Source: Haloarcula sp. H-GB4 (GTDB lineage Archaea > Halobacteriota > Halobacteria > Halobacteriales > Haloarculaceae). Taken from it: a DNA stretch of 64,000 nucleotides. The DNA is taken from the NCBI RefSeq assembly GCF_030848575.1, contig NZ_JAVDDX010000001.1, forward strand, positions 496,001 through 560,000, written 5' to 3'. The translations under genes were made by a program, and so were the position numbers. Shown here in pieces: positions 19,511-28,459 of this stretch. Each line of letters starts with the position of its first letter. Within the stretch, counting starts at the first letter, position 1. The notes under the pieces were generated by a model that worked only from the letters and a program-made list of their open reading frames with translations, made no database searches and was not told where the DNA came from.

Positions 19511-19558
19511 GTCACAGAGTCACTTACGGGAAAGCCGTCGCTCTCCGAGGCTATCGTC

Positions 19559-19792
19559 CTAAGAAAGGTGCGTGACGAGTTCCGTAACGCGCCCACCCGG
19601 GTACTCGACCTCGTCGACCTCCTGCTCGACAACGTCACCGGCGAGGCCTGTCACGTTGGAGAGCGGAATAACGCGCTCCTGTCCGTCGCCCTCCGGTACG
19701 GCCCAGACGACGTTTCCCATGATTTTAGCTGTCGTACACTCGATACTGGTGTCGCCGTCCATCGAACTGTCGAGGAACACTGTCGCGCTCAT
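19559..19792 (-). CDS. small conserved-looking protein, function unknown
   Basis: A 77-residue product starts MSATVFLDSSMDGDTSIECT. Segments such as KIMGNVVWAVPEGDG, ERVIPLSNVTGLAGDV and VEYPGGRVTELVTHL read like a small all-beta domain. I do not recognise a family. The frame also allows a GTG start six codons upstream (19810); the ATG at 19792 is the simpler choice. It lies between the acetyltransferase (convergent) and a repeat-containing intergenic region. Confidence 0.6.
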   Translation of the reverse strand: MSATVFLDSSMDGDTSIECTTAKIMGNVVWAVPEGDGQERVIPLSNVTGLAGDVVEQEVDEVEYPGGRVTELVTHLS

Positions 19793-20117
19793 TGTGGTAC
19801 CCTTTGACACGATAGGACATAACCGATACGGTCAGGTCGGAGTGGCGGTTGGCGTCCCAGCTGCCACTCAAAGCAGGGTCGAACAGAAACCTGTTAAAGC
19901 AAGAGTCTCTGCTGCTCACGGATCACTCTGTTCCCGCTCGCATTTTCGAGGTAGCTCCCTGCGGTCGCTCCCTCGCTACTCCCTCGCTACTCCCTCACGG
20001 CGCCTCACGGCACCGTTCCAGTACGAGAGCCCTCACTCCGTTCGACTCTCGCTACTCGCGGGTCGCTATCGCTCTCCCCTCGCACTAACGAGGGCCGCGC
20101 TTCGCGCGCGCTCCTCG
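19793..20117. other. 325-bp intergenic region with repeats, no gene seen
   Basis: No convincing gene is visible. The left third is AT-richer and holds the promoter side of the small gene ending at 19559. The right two thirds are a run of C/T- and CG-rich motifs, including the dispersed repeat and short tandem units, up to the end of the fumarase gene. The stretch 20030-20117 is rich in CTCGCTA-like words. Confidence 0.6.
19933..20000. repeat. dispersed intergenic repeat plus 11-bp tandem units
   Basis: 19933-19976 is about 85% identical, in inverted orientation, to 8915-8957 (TCGCATTTTCGAGG at 19938-19951 and GCTCCCTGCGGTCGC at 19954-19968). It runs into an 11-bp direct repeat CTCCCTCGCTA at 19968 and 19979, with a third degenerate unit from 19990. 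Non-coding in all frames. Confidence 0.65.
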
Positions 20118-21524
20118 CTATTCCTCGCCCAGGATGCCACGCTTCGTCATCTTCTCGGGGTCGAGTACGTCGTCGACCTCATCTTCGTCGAGATAGCCCT
20201 CTTCGAGGACGACCTCGCGGATGGTCTTCTCCTCGGCGAGCGCCTTCTTCGCTACCTTGCTTGCCTTGTCGTAGCCGATAGCTGGGTTGAGCGCCGTTGC
20301 CAGCGCCATGCTCTGCTCGACGCGCTCGGCGCAGTGGTCGGCGTCGGCCTCCAGTTTGGCGACGAACTTCTCGCCGAACACCGCGCTGCTGTTGGCGATG
20401 AGCTTGGCCGACTGCAGGAAGTTCGAAGCCAGCACGGGCTTGTAGAGGTTGAGGTCGATCTGGCCCTCGGCAGCGCCAGCCGAGACGGCAGCGTCGTTAC
20501 CGACGACCTGCTTGTGGACCTGATTGACCGCTTCGGCGACAACGGGGTTGATTTTCCCGGGCATGATCGAGGAGCCGGGCTGGTTCTCCGGCTGGTCGAT
20601 CTCGCCGAGGCCGTTGCGGGGACCGGACGCCAGCAGACGGAGGTCGTTGGCGATCTTATTCAGTGAACCAGCGACCGTCCGGAGCGCACCGTGGGCCTCG
20701 GCCATCGCGTCGTGGGCGGCCTGGGCCTCGAAGTGATTGTCCGCCTCGCGGAAGTTGAGGTCGGTCTCTTCGCTGATGTACGTCGCGGCTTTTTCGGGGA
20801 ATTCAGGATGGGTGTTCAGGCCAGTCCCGACCGCGGTTCCGCCGAGTGCGAGTTCAGCGAGGCGACCGTGAACGTCCTGTACGCGGGAGATGCCCTTCTC
20901 GACCTGCGTGCGGTAGCCGGAGAACTCCTGGCCCAGCGTCACCGGCGTCGCGTCTTGGAGGTGGGTTCGCCCGGTCTTGACGACGTTGTCGAACTCGTTC
21001 TCTTTGGCTTCGAGTTCGTCACGCAGCGTCTTCAGGCCCGGAATGACGTCCTTCTCGACCGCTTCGAGGGAGGCGACGTGCATCGCCGTCGGAATCACGT
21101 CGTTGCTGGACTGACCGAAGTTGACGTGGTCGTTCGGGTGGATCTCGCGGGTCCCGATGTCGCCGCCGTACAGCTCCGTGGCGCGGTTGGAGATGACCTC
21201 ATTGGCGTTCATGTTCGACGACGTGCCCGACCCGGTCTGGAACACGTCGACGGGGAACTGGTCGTCGTGCTCGCCGGCGATGACCTCATCGGCGGCCTCG
21301 ATGATACAGTCCGCCTTGTCCTCTGGAATCGTTTCGAGGTCGCGGTTCGCCTGTGCGGCCGCTTTCTTGACAACGCCAAGCGCTCGGATGAATCGCCGCC
21401 CGAACGTCACGTCGCTGATCGGGAAGTTCTCGACGGCACGTTGCGTCTGTGCGCCCCAGTACGCGTCGGCTGGCACCTGCATTTCACCGAGGCTATCCTG
21501 CTCTGTCCGGTACTCGTCGGTCAT
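20118..21524 (-). CDS. fumC: class II fumarate hydratase
   Basis: A 468-residue fumarase of the tricarboxylic acid cycle, interconverting fumarate and L-malate. The N-terminus has YRTEQDSLGEMQVPADAYWG and QTQRAVENFPIS. The middle has QTGSGTSSNMNANEV and SSNDVIPTAMHVA, then GRTHLQDATPVTLGQE with the catalytic histidine. The superfamily signature GSSIMPGKINP lies near residue 318. Length and motif order match class II enzymes, not aspartase, though the two families are close. It stands alone, with a 562-bp gap before the ABC operon on the other strand. Confidence 0.95.
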   Translation of the reverse strand: MTDEYRTEQDSLGEMQVPADAYWGAQTQRAVENFPISDVTFGRRFIRALGVVKKAAAQANRDLETIPEDKADCIIEAADEVIAGEHDDQFPVDVFQTGSGTSSNMNANEVISNRATELYGGDIGTREIHPNDHVNFGQSSNDVIPTAMHVASLEAVEKDVIPGLKTLRDELEAKENEFDNVVKTGRTHLQDATPVTLGQEFSGYRTQVEKGISRVQDVHGRLAELALGGTAVGTGLNTHPEFPEKAATYISEETDLNFREADNHFEAQAAHDAMAEAHGALRTVAGSLNKIANDLRLLASGPRNGLGEIDQPENQPGSSIMPGKINPVVAEAVNQVHKQVVGNDAAVSAGAAEGQIDLNLYKPVLASNFLQSAKLIANSSAVFGEKFVAKLEADADHCAERVEQSMALATALNPAIGYDKASKVAKKALAEEKTIREVVLEEGYLDEDEVDDVLDPEKMTKRGILGEE

Positions 21525-22086
21525 ACGTCCGGGGGGTGGTCCGCCCGGTCGTAAAACCCACCGGTACGAGTCGGGACACCACTCGGCACAGCCCTGTAAC
21601 CGCCGGGACAGTCACTCACGGGGTGCCACGAGTCCCTCCTCGGACAGCGGAGACCGTAGGGCTCAGCACCCATGACTTGGATAAACGTGTATTATCATTC
21701 GGAAATATTAAGTAGAATCTCTCTCCACTTACCATGAGTTCGACGCCACAGAGACGTTCATGACTGATGGCCTACAATGCCCGGTGACGGCGGTGTGTTG
21801 CTGCCGTCGTCGGCTGTTAGGGCCCGATGGGACACCGACGGACGTGACACATCGCGAACGCTCGCGGCCGGTGTACCCGCCGCGTTGCAATCGCTCGCCC
21901 ACTCGGCACGACGACGGGATGGCACACCCGTCATCTGGCGTTCCCATGCTGCCTGCCGGCCTGTGTTGGTGCGACAGGCTGTGCGGGTCGCGTGGTCTGC
22001 GTGCTAGCTGGCGAGTCTATGTGACTGACGACACATCCGTCGGGACGATGGACGGCGAACTCACGTCGGCGAACCACTGACCAACC
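21525..22086 (+). other. 562-bp region before the ABC operon, possible binding-protein remnant
   Basis: No intact gene is recognisable. A good promoter at 21703-21710 is followed at the leaderless distance by an ATG at 21734 that encodes only MSSTPQRRS before a TGA. The twin arginine recalls the start of a Tat-exported lipoprotein such as a sugar-binding protein. One open frame (21760-22080) ends six bases before the permease ATG, at operon-like spacing, but its translation is Cys- and Arg-rich and unlike a haloarchaeal protein. The region could be the eroded 5' and 3' ends of a deleted substrate-binding-protein gene, or a regulatory leader. Confidence 0.4.
21703..21710 (+). promoter_or_regulatory. 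TATA-like box ahead of the ABC operon
   Basis: AAATATTA lies about 27 bp before the ATG at 21734, in an AT-rich stretch between GC-rich neighbours. It is the only clear promoter-like element between fumC and the permease gene, so the ABC operon is probably transcribed from here. Confidence 0.5.
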
Positions 22087-23151
22087 ATGCGCGAGATACT
22101 CAGTAGACTCCTCGCCACCGGGGGTAGGCTCCGGTCGGCGGTATCGAGAGACGAATCGGACGGCGACCAACTGGCAACAGACGGAGGGGCGACGGTGAAA
22201 ACGACCCGGAGAGACTCGCTCCGGAACTCACTGCCGGTCGAGTGGGAACTCATCGAATCCGCCCCGTTCTGGCTGCCGCCAGTCCTGTTTGCGGGCTTTT
22301 TCGTCTACGGCGCTATCGCCTGGAACTTCCTCCTGTCGCTGACCGACTACAGCGGCCTGGGTGGTGCACAGTACGAGACCTTCGATCTCAGTATGTACAG
22401 CCGCATACTGAACGACGGGGCGTTCTGGCAGGCGGCACAGAATACGGTGGTGTTACTTGTCGTGTTCACCGCCCTCTGTCTGGCGCTTGGCCTGTTTGTG
22501 GCCATCCTCATCGACCAGCAGATACGCTTCGAGAACACGTTCCGGACCATCTACCTGCTCCCGATGAGCCTCTCGTTCGTCGTCACGGCGACGATGTGGG
22601 CGTGGGTGTACAACGCCCGTAACGGCGTTCTCAACCAATTTCTCCGCGTGTTCAATCTCGAAGGGGCCATCGTGGGACTACTCCGGCCGGCTGGAGTCAA
22701 CGCTGAGGTCATTCAGTGGCTCTCTTGGAACACGACCGCACTGGCGGCGGTCATCTTCGCGCTTATCTGGCAGTTCAGCGGCTACGCGATGGTTGTCTTC
22801 CTCGCCGGCCTCCGTGCAATCCCGACCGAACACTACGAGGCTGCGCGGGTCGACGGGGCGTCGACGGTTCGGATGTACGCGCGAGTAATCATCCCACAGC
22901 TCCGTGCTTCCGCGGTGTCCGCGTCGGTGGTGCTGATGGTGTTTGCGCTGAAAGCGTTCGACTTCATCTACGCGCTTCGTGGCTCACAGCCGGGGGCGAA
23001 CATGGACATTCTGGCGACGATGATGTATCGGGTTGCGTTCGACAGCCTCCAGTGGGCGTATGGGTCAGCCGTCGCTATTGTGCTGTTTGCCCTCGCACTG
23101 CTGGTCATCGGACCATATCTCTACAGCGAATACCGACGGGGTGAACTATGA
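22087..23151 (+). CDS. carbohydrate-type ABC transporter permease (MalF/UgpA-like)
   Basis: A 354-residue inner-membrane subunit of a CUT1-type importer. A long cytoplasmic N-terminus is followed by about six helices, with the first around LPPVLFAGFFVYGAIAWNF. The EAA loop that docks to the ATPase reads EAARVDGASTVRMYARVIIP near residue 255. It is the first recognisable gene of a three-gene unit with a second permease (overlap of four bases) and an ATPase. A sugar or glycerol-phosphate-like substrate is expected from the family, but the gene for a binding protein is missing. Confidence 0.92.
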   Translation: MREILSRLLATGGRLRSAVSRDESDGDQLATDGGATVKTTRRDSLRNSLPVEWELIESAPFWLPPVLFAGFFVYGAIAWNFLLSLTDYSGLGGAQYETFDLSMYSRILNDGAFWQAAQNTVVLLVVFTALCLALGLFVAILIDQQIRFENTFRTIYLLPMSLSFVVTATMWAWVYNARNGVLNQFLRVFNLEGAIVGLLRPAGVNAEVIQWLSWNTTALAAVIFALIWQFSGYAMVVFLAGLRAIPTEHYEAARVDGASTVRMYARVIIPQLRASAVSASVVLMVFALKAFDFIYALRGSQPGANMDILATMMYRVAFDSLQWAYGSAVAIVLFALALLVIGPYLYSEYRRGEL

Positions 23152-24077
23152 GTATCAGAGACGGCGGTTTCATCGACGAACTTCGTAGTACAGAGAACAG
23201 CCGTATCGGCCTGTATGCCCTCCTGCTGGCGGGCATTGTCTTCTACCTTTTCCCGGTGGAGACGGCCGTGATGACGATGTTCAAGACCGAGAGCGCGTTC
23301 GCCCGGACGCTTCCGTTCGCGCCGCCGGGCACTGACGGCTTCACGCTTGACGCGCTCACTACCGCCTGGAACACGCTCCGGCCGGGACTTATAAACTCGC
23401 TGCTGATGGCGATTCCCGCGACGATTGTGTCGGCGCTGCTGGGCAGTATGACTGCGTACGGACTGACGACGATTAGCTGGCGCGGGCAGGTCGGCGTGGT
23501 CGTCCTCATCATCGCGGGCATCTTCATTCCCTATCAGGCCGTGCTGGTCCCGCTGGCACAGTTCTGGTTCCAGGTGCTTCCGGGACTGCTCAACGGCTTC
23601 GTCAACACTGTCTTTGGCTTCATCACGGGTGGCAACTGGCAGTATCCGAGCCGTAATGGGTACGTGCAGTTGCTGCAGTTGTCGATTACCCACGCCGCGT
23701 ACGGGATTCCGATCTGTACACTGCTGTTCCGGTCGTATTACCAGAGCATCTCCGACGAGATGATTGAGGCCGCTCGCCTCGACGGCGCGAGTGCGTTCAG
23801 CATCTACCGCAACATCATCCTCCCGCTGTCGCTGCCGATGTTCGCGGTGACGCTCATATACCAGTTCACGCAGGTCTACAACGATCTGTTGTTCGCACTC
23901 GTGCTCGTTAACGAACCGGCTTCGCAGGTGGCGACCCAGCGCCTTGCGGCGCTCACTGGTGGGGTCGTCCAGTCGTTTAACACCACGATGGCAGGGGCCA
24001 TCGTCGCAGCACTTCCGACGCTGCTCGTCTACATCATGTTCGGCGAACAGTTCGCGAAAGGCGTCGCTGGAGAATAA
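23148..24077 (+). CDS. carbohydrate-type ABC transporter permease (MalG/UgpE-like)
   Basis: The second membrane subunit, 309 residues, with six hydrophobic segments from GLYALLLAGIVFYLFPVETA to MAGAIVAALPTLLVYIMFG. The EAA loop reads EAARLDGASAFSIYRNIILP near residue 205, as in MalG-type subunits. Starts inside the stop of the first permease (ATGA overlap) and ends 17 bp before the ATPase ATG, so the three genes form one operon. Together the two permeases form the translocation pore. Confidence 0.93.
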   Translation: MSIRDGGFIDELRSTENSRIGLYALLLAGIVFYLFPVETAVMTMFKTESAFARTLPFAPPGTDGFTLDALTTAWNTLRPGLINSLLMAIPATIVSALLGSMTAYGLTTISWRGQVGVVVLIIAGIFIPYQAVLVPLAQFWFQVLPGLLNGFVNTVFGFITGGNWQYPSRNGYVQLLQLSITHAAYGIPICTLLFRSYYQSISDEMIEAARLDGASAFSIYRNIILPLSLPMFAVTLIYQFTQVYNDLLFALVLVNEPASQVATQRLAALTGGVVQSFNTTMAGAIVAALPTLLVYIMFGEQFAKGVAGE

Positions 24078-24094
24078 TCACGGAGGTATTCACA

Positions 24095-25234
24095 ATGGCA
24101 CAACTCACACTGGACGAGGTAACGAAGACGTTCCAAGACGACGACGGCGAAATTATCGCAGTTGACGAGATATCGGTCGACATCGAGGACGGCGAGTTCC
24201 TCTGTGTCGTCGGTCCATCTGGCTGTGGAAAATCAACGACACTGCGGATGATTGCCGGGCTCGAAGACATCACGCGCGGCGAAATCCGACTGAACGGTCA
24301 GATAATCAACGATCAGCCGCCGGCCCGTCGGAACGTGGCCATGGTGTTCCAGTCCTACGCCCTGTACCCGCACATGACCGTGCGGGAGAACATGGCGTTC
24401 GGGCTGGAGGAATCGACAGATATGCCCGACGACGAGATCAACGAGCGCGTTGAGAAGGCGTGCAAGGATATGGGCATCTTCGAGCTCATCGACCGCAAAC
24501 CAGGCGAACTCTCCGGCGGGCAGCAACAGCGTGTGGCGCTGGGCCGCGCTATCGTCCGGGACCCCGAAGTGTTCCTGATGGACGAACCGCTGGCGAATCT
24601 GGACGCGAAGCTCAAAGCCGAGATGCGAACCGAACTTCAGGAGCTCCAGCAAGATCTTGACGTGACGACGGTGTACGTCACCCACGACCAGACGGAGGCG
24701 ATGACGATGAGTGACCGCATTGCAATCCTCAACGACGGCGTCCTCCAGCAGTGCGCGACGCCGCTTGAGTGTTACCACGAGCCGAACAACCTCTTTGTCG
24801 CTGGCTTCATCGGCGAGCCGTCGATGAATTTCTTCCCGATGACGCTGGAGGGGTCGACGCTCAAAGGGGAGTGGTTCGAGTACGAACTCAGCGACGAGAC
24901 GATCGCCGCGGTCGAGGGGACGACCGACATCACGCTTGGTATCAGGCCTGAAGATATCGAATTCATTCAGAGCGACGCCGGCCCGAACGTGTTTGATTCG
25001 ACGGTCCACGTCGTTGAGCCACGCGGGAACGAGAACACGGCGCACCTGCAGTTCGACGAGTCGATGGACGACCAGTTCATCGCGACAGTCGGCGGGATGA
25101 AACAGCTCAAAGCCGGCCAGCGCGTCAAAGTCCGGTTCCCCGAAAACGCCATCCACCTCTTCGACACGGCCAGTGGAGAGGCCATCCGGAACCGTACGCT
25201 CGACGAGATCGAAACCGTCGAATCTGTCGTCTGA
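24095..25234 (+). CDS. sugar ABC transporter ATP-binding protein (UgpC/MalK-like)
   Basis: A 379-residue ATPase that drives the importer. Walker A is GPSGCGKST (about residue 39), the Q-loop is VFQSYALYPHMTV, the signature is LSGGQQQR and Walker B is VFLMDEPLANLD. The switch histidine sits in YVTHDQTEAM. Past residue 240 a TOBE/OB-fold domain follows, containing GIRPEDIEF, as in MalK/UgpC. A ribosome-binding sequence (GGAGG) precedes the ATG. Last gene of the ABC operon. Confidence 0.95.
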   Translation: MAQLTLDEVTKTFQDDDGEIIAVDEISVDIEDGEFLCVVGPSGCGKSTTLRMIAGLEDITRGEIRLNGQIINDQPPARRNVAMVFQSYALYPHMTVRENMAFGLEESTDMPDDEINERVEKACKDMGIFELIDRKPGELSGGQQQRVALGRAIVRDPEVFLMDEPLANLDAKLKAEMRTELQELQQDLDVTTVYVTHDQTEAMTMSDRIAILNDGVLQQCATPLECYHEPNNLFVAGFIGEPSMNFFPMTLEGSTLKGEWFEYELSDETIAAVEGTTDITLGIRPEDIEFIQSDAGPNVFDSTVHVVEPRGNENTAHLQFDESMDDQFIATVGGMKQLKAGQRVKVRFPENAIHLFDTASGEAIRNRTLDEIETVESVV

Positions 25235-25291
25235 GCGGAACCCGTCGTAGCCGTCCTTATTCCGCTGTTGGTCGGTCGTGAGCCTCTGCTG

Positions 25292-26272
25292 TCACGCCCA
25301 ACGGTCGAGTCCGGTCTGGACGACTGAGTCGTCAATGCGTTCGAACCCGCGAGCGACTTCGTCAGCGTCGACCTCCCACTGCTCGGTGACAAATGCACGG
25401 GCGGCATCGATGTCCGGCTCGATGCTGTCCGGAATCTCGTAGTCGTCACTCACCGCGGGGTCGAGAAACAGGCCCCGGATGCGGTCTGCGTGGTCGATGT
25501 GTTCGTCGCGGGCATCAAGCACCGCGTAGAGGTCGCCGTGCTCGTGGAGGTCCTTGACGGCTGTTTTGGGGCCGATGCCGGAGATTCCCTCGTTGAAGTC
25601 CGTCCCCATCAGAATCGCCGCGTCGACCAGTTGCTCCCAGGTAAGGTCGTGCCGCTCAAGCGTGGCCTCAAAGTCCATCAGTTCGGGGTCGCCCTTCGAC
25701 GTGATCTGCCGGAGTGTCATCGGCGCACCGAACAGGAGCGCGTCGTAGTCTTCAGTCCCGACGTAGTCTACGTCGCCCCGCCGGGCCATCACCGACGCCT
25801 GCCCCTCGCCTTCTGCTGGGGCATCGACGATAGGCACGTCGAGTAGTTCCAGCAGGTCCCGCGTCGTATCGACGATAGTGTCGGTCAGCCGCTGCGTGCG
25901 CGAGTCAAGCTTGGCGACGCGGGTGCTGTCACCAGCTTCCCGGGCTGCCTCCAGTTCGGACTCGTATTTCTCGCGTTGCTCGCGTCGCTTCTCGACCTCG
26001 TCATCCTTGAGGTCCGTGACCGCGCCGTCGAAGACGAACACCGGCGTGAGGTCGTGCTCGAAGAACTTCGGCAGGCCCTGCACGACGCCGATGAGGTTCG
26101 CCACCTCCTCGCCGTCGCTGGTGGTGTATTTCGACTCACTGGTGAACTTCACCGTCGTCGTCAGGTAGCGATAGAGCCAGTTGTGGGCATCCACGGCGAC
26201 GACACTCCCGCCGAGGTCGTCGAACGACACGTCCGACAGGGCCGCGAGCGACCGCAAATCAGCGTTTCCCAT
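25292..26272 (-). CDS. fen: flap endonuclease 1
   Basis: This 326-residue structure-specific nuclease removes 5' flaps during Okazaki-fragment maturation and repair. The N-terminal XPG domain has [14 protein letters not shown] and [10 protein letters not shown]. The internal XPG domain has [20 protein letters not shown], with [15 protein letters not shown] providing metal-binding acids. The helix-hairpin-helix reads [14 protein letters not shown]. The C-terminus ends [10 protein letters not shown], a PIP-box-like peptide for binding the PCNA clamp. It is slightly shorter than typical archaeal FEN-1 but has all active-site regions. Convergent with the ABC operon. Confidence 0.95.
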   Translation of the reverse strand: MGNADLRSLAALSDVSFDDLGGSVVAVDAHNWLYRYLTTTVKFTSESKYTTSDGEEVANLIGVVQGLPKFFEHDLTPVFVFDGAVTDLKDDEVEKRREQREKYESELEAAREAGDSTRVAKLDSRTQRLTDTIVDTTRDLLELLDVPIVDAPAEGEGQASVMARRGDVDYVGTEDYDALLFGAPMTLRQITSKGDPELMDFEATLERHDLTWEQLVDAAILMGTDFNEGISGIGPKTAVKDLHEHGDLYAVLDARDEHIDHADRIRGLFLDPAVSDDYEIPDSIEPDIDAARAFVTEQWEVDADEVARGFERIDDSVVQTGLDRWA

Positions 26273-26358
26273 TGGCAGGCCTTTGGCCGACAGCGGTTTG
26301 AATCTCTCGGAGACGACGTATTACTCCGTGATGGCGCAGTCGGTGTCGGTCGGGCGAC

Positions 26359-26907
26359 TCAGTCGGTCCGTGCGGACGGCTGCTCGGTCCAGTTGGCGAG
26401 GACTGGCGGCGGGTCGGTGTCGGCCTTCGCCGCGAGAAACGACTCCTCATCGGGCGAGAGGTCGCGCTCTCGAAACAGGTCAAGCCCGGCCTGATACCGC
26501 TCAGTACTGCGGTCGCCCGGCCAGACGAGGTCGAGTTCGGCCATCCCTGACTCCGCGCCGCTGAAGCAAAACCCGGCTCGGTAGGCGGCCTGATACGAAA
26601 ACGGATTGTTGACGCCAATAGACACACGTTCGAAGCCCCGTTCCGTAGCTCGCTCTCGAACGAACCGAAGGAGACGGGCACCGAGCCGGTTGCCCTGCCG
26701 GTCCTGCCGAACGGTGATGTACCGGACACAGAGGGTGTCAGAGTCCGTCCGGTCGGCATCGAACGCAGCCGCGGCCACGACCCCATCGTCCCCGACGACG
26801 GCCTTTCCGGTCGAGGTCATCACGAACTTGCCCGCGTACGCGAACTGCTCGTGGTCCAACCGGAGCCGGTGACCGTCCTCGGGCCAGCCGAGCAGCGTGA
26901 ACTCCAT
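26359..26907 (-). CDS. GNAT-family acetyltransferase
   Basis: A 182-residue protein with the GNAT fold core: the strand LCVRYITVRQDRQGNRLGARLLRFV contains the acetyl-CoA motif (Q/RxxGxG/A as RQGNRLGA), and IGVNNPFSYQAAYRAGFCFSG is the C-terminal strand-helix part. The frame continues upstream, but the ATG at 26907 (MEFTLLGWPEDG) is the likeliest start. The substrate is unknown. It is on the same strand as fen, 86 bp upstream of it, and could share its transcript. Confidence 0.82.
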   Translation of the reverse strand: MEFTLLGWPEDGHRLRLDHEQFAYAGKFVMTSTGKAVVGDDGVVAAAAFDADRTDSDTLCVRYITVRQDRQGNRLGARLLRFVRERATERGFERVSIGVNNPFSYQAAYRAGFCFSGAESGMAELDLVWPGDRSTERYQAGLDLFRERDLSPDEESFLAAKADTDPPPVLANWTEQPSARTD

Positions 26908-27018
26908 AGTCCAACTGAACAGGCCGCCCAGTGTAATCAGTACTGGTCGCTGTTTCAGGATACTAACCGTTGTCGTCAAATCCGAGGGAGGGAAGTGCCC
27001 GGAGTCAGAACTCTCTGT

Positions 27019-27432
27019 ATGAGCGTCTCGACGGTGGGGAACGGTCGTATCGAACTGTCCGCTCGGACGGCGCTGGTCGCCGTCGGTGACTTGCTGGCGA
27101 TTGCCCTGTTCGTCGGTGTCGGCGAGCTAACCCACGGTACCAATCCGATACTCAGTCCCGGTCGGTTCGTTGGGGCGCTGACGCCCTTTTATATCGGGTG
27201 GCTCCTCGTTGCAGGACTTGGGGGACTGTACACCGCCGCCGCGACCGCAACGATTCGAGTGGCTCTCGGCCGCACTATCGTGGGGTGGGTGCTGGCAGTC
27301 GGGATCGCACAGGGACTTCGGTCAACGGCGATGTTCCCCGGTAATGCGGCGCTGACATTCGCGCTCGTATCCGTGATCATTGGTGGCACGCTGCTGCTGC
27401 TCTGGCGCAGTGCAGTTGCAGTCGTAAAATAG
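27019..27432 (+). CDS. DUF3054-family membrane protein
   Basis: A 137-residue protein with four hydrophobic segments: ALVAVGDLLAIALFVGVGE, FYIGWLLVAGLGGLYTAA, TIVGWVLAVGIAQGL and FALVSVIIGGTLLLLW. LGRTIVGW and the TxGDLLAI start match the DUF3054 family as I know it. Function unknown. The upstream-extended frame was rejected because the ATG at 27019 gives the usual length. Divergent from the acetyltransferase at 26907. Confidence 0.82.
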   Translation: MSVSTVGNGRIELSARTALVAVGDLLAIALFVGVGELTHGTNPILSPGRFVGALTPFYIGWLLVAGLGGLYTAAATATIRVALGRTIVGWVLAVGIAQGLRSTAMFPGNAALTFALVSVIIGGTLLLLWRSAVAVVK

Positions 27433-27467
27433 GCGGCCCGTAGTAGAACTGGGGTGTCGATGACGGA

Positions 27468-27635
27468 CTATCGCAGGTCGGCGACTTCGAGCGACTCTGT
27501 CGACTGAATCCATGCCTGGTGGTTCTCTCGGTCGTAAATTACGAACTCTTCGTCTCCGATGTTCAGTTCGGCGTAGCGTCGTTCTTGGTCGTCGGTCGCG
27601 GCGTCCGTCGTGTTGTCCGTTGCGTTCGTGCTCAT
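27468..27635 (-). CDS. small haloarchaeal protein, DUF7331-like
   Basis: A 55-residue acidic soluble protein: an Asn/Thr/Asp-rich start (MSTNATDNTTDAATDD) and a compact second half, RYAELNIGDEEFVIYDRENH then QAWIQSTESLEVADL. The pattern of a strand ending in IYDRE followed by AWIQS is one I associate with the haloarchaeal DUF7331 family. The frame allows a longer N-terminus, but the ATG at 27635 fits the family length. Convergent with the DUF3054 gene. Function unknown. Confidence 0.68.
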   Translation of the reverse strand: MSTNATDNTTDAATDDQERRYAELNIGDEEFVIYDRENHQAWIQSTESLEVADLR

Positions 27636-28112
27636 TGTCTCGTTTGGAAGTCGGCGTTCCGTTTTTCTCCGGTTCAATGTATCTTGGCGTAGTTAATAAG
27701 CACACGGACCCAGTTATCATTGGAGAAAATAGCCTGCATTACCACTCCACGAATGGCCAAATCCCGTTCTCAAATTCTGAAAACAGACGTATAACCGGGT
27801 CCTATACCGAGAAACAGATAGCCGTTACAGCACCTACCGCACAACGGTTGGTAAACACTGTATTCCTGCTTTGTAGTAACATTACATATCCTGCGCGTGA
27901 CTGCAGCCAGGAATAACGGATCGTCTCTGTCCTTATATTGTGAAAGACTCACAGGAATAGAACCATATTAATCTTTTCCCCATATCCAACTCATAACTTA
28001 TGAAATTGTTACGCAGCGGGTACTGAGTAAATTTGTAGGGGCCATTGAGTGTATTATCCCGTATTTTAGGGAAACATTCATATACCACACTACCGTAGAA
28101 TAATTCATACTT
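27636..28112. other. 477-bp AT-rich gap, no gene seen
   Basis: This stretch is clearly richer in A and T than its neighbours and has no convincing coding frame on either strand. Its right end holds the promoter of the small membrane protein at 28113. The composition could mean old imported DNA or simply a relaxed intergenic region; I see no repeats or integrase traces. Confidence 0.6.
28078..28084 (+). promoter_or_regulatory. TATA box of the 76-residue membrane protein gene
   Basis: TTCATATA(CC) lies about 30 bp before the ATG at 28113, in the AT-rich gap. The spacing predicts a leaderless or nearly leaderless transcript. Confidence 0.5.
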
Positions 28113-28343
28113 ATGACGGGTTATTACGACATCATTCTCGGACTCATTCCGCTCGCCATGGCCGGCATCACTGCCACTCTGTTCGTTGTCGGCTTCGAAC
28201 TGACGACGGCGATTCCGATGGCCTCTGTCGTAACGGTCGGCCTTATCGGCCACGCGATGTTCGTCCGTGCTCCCGTTGACCCGGTTCCAAACGAGACGTC
28301 AGCCCAGAGTGCACAGTCGGATCCGGTCCAGACCGCGGATTAG
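28113..28343 (+). CDS. small two-helix membrane protein
   Basis: The 76-residue product has two hydrophobic segments (IILGLIPLAMAGITATLFVVG and AIPMASVVTVGLIGHAMFV) and a polar tail with DPVPNETSAQSAQSDPVQTAD. I do not know its function; small proteins of this form are common in haloarchaea. The well-placed TATA box upstream supports expression. Located between the AT-rich gap and the ornithine-cyclodeaminase-family gene. Confidence 0.7.
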   Translation: MTGYYDIILGLIPLAMAGITATLFVVGFELTTAIPMASVVTVGLIGHAMFVRAPVDPVPNETSAQSAQSDPVQTAD

Positions 28344-28459
28344 GCGCTTTCCACCCGTCTTCTCTCCTGTTTTCGATAGAAACTCAGTAACTGCATACCC
28401 GATCGAACACACTGGCCACCGCCGGGCAGTATAAGGGTTGGTCGCCCAAACGACGGAGT

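Noticed and set aside
19572-20666. Plus-strand frame of about 360 codons over the fumC 3' end and the repeat region
   Set aside because: It covers known coding sequence in antisense and reads through non-coding repeats; composition is not protein-like.
21760-22080. A real 106-residue gene just before the ABC permease
   Set aside because: The translation is Cys- and Arg-rich, lacks the acidic character of host proteins and matches no family I know. Treated as part of an unassigned region.
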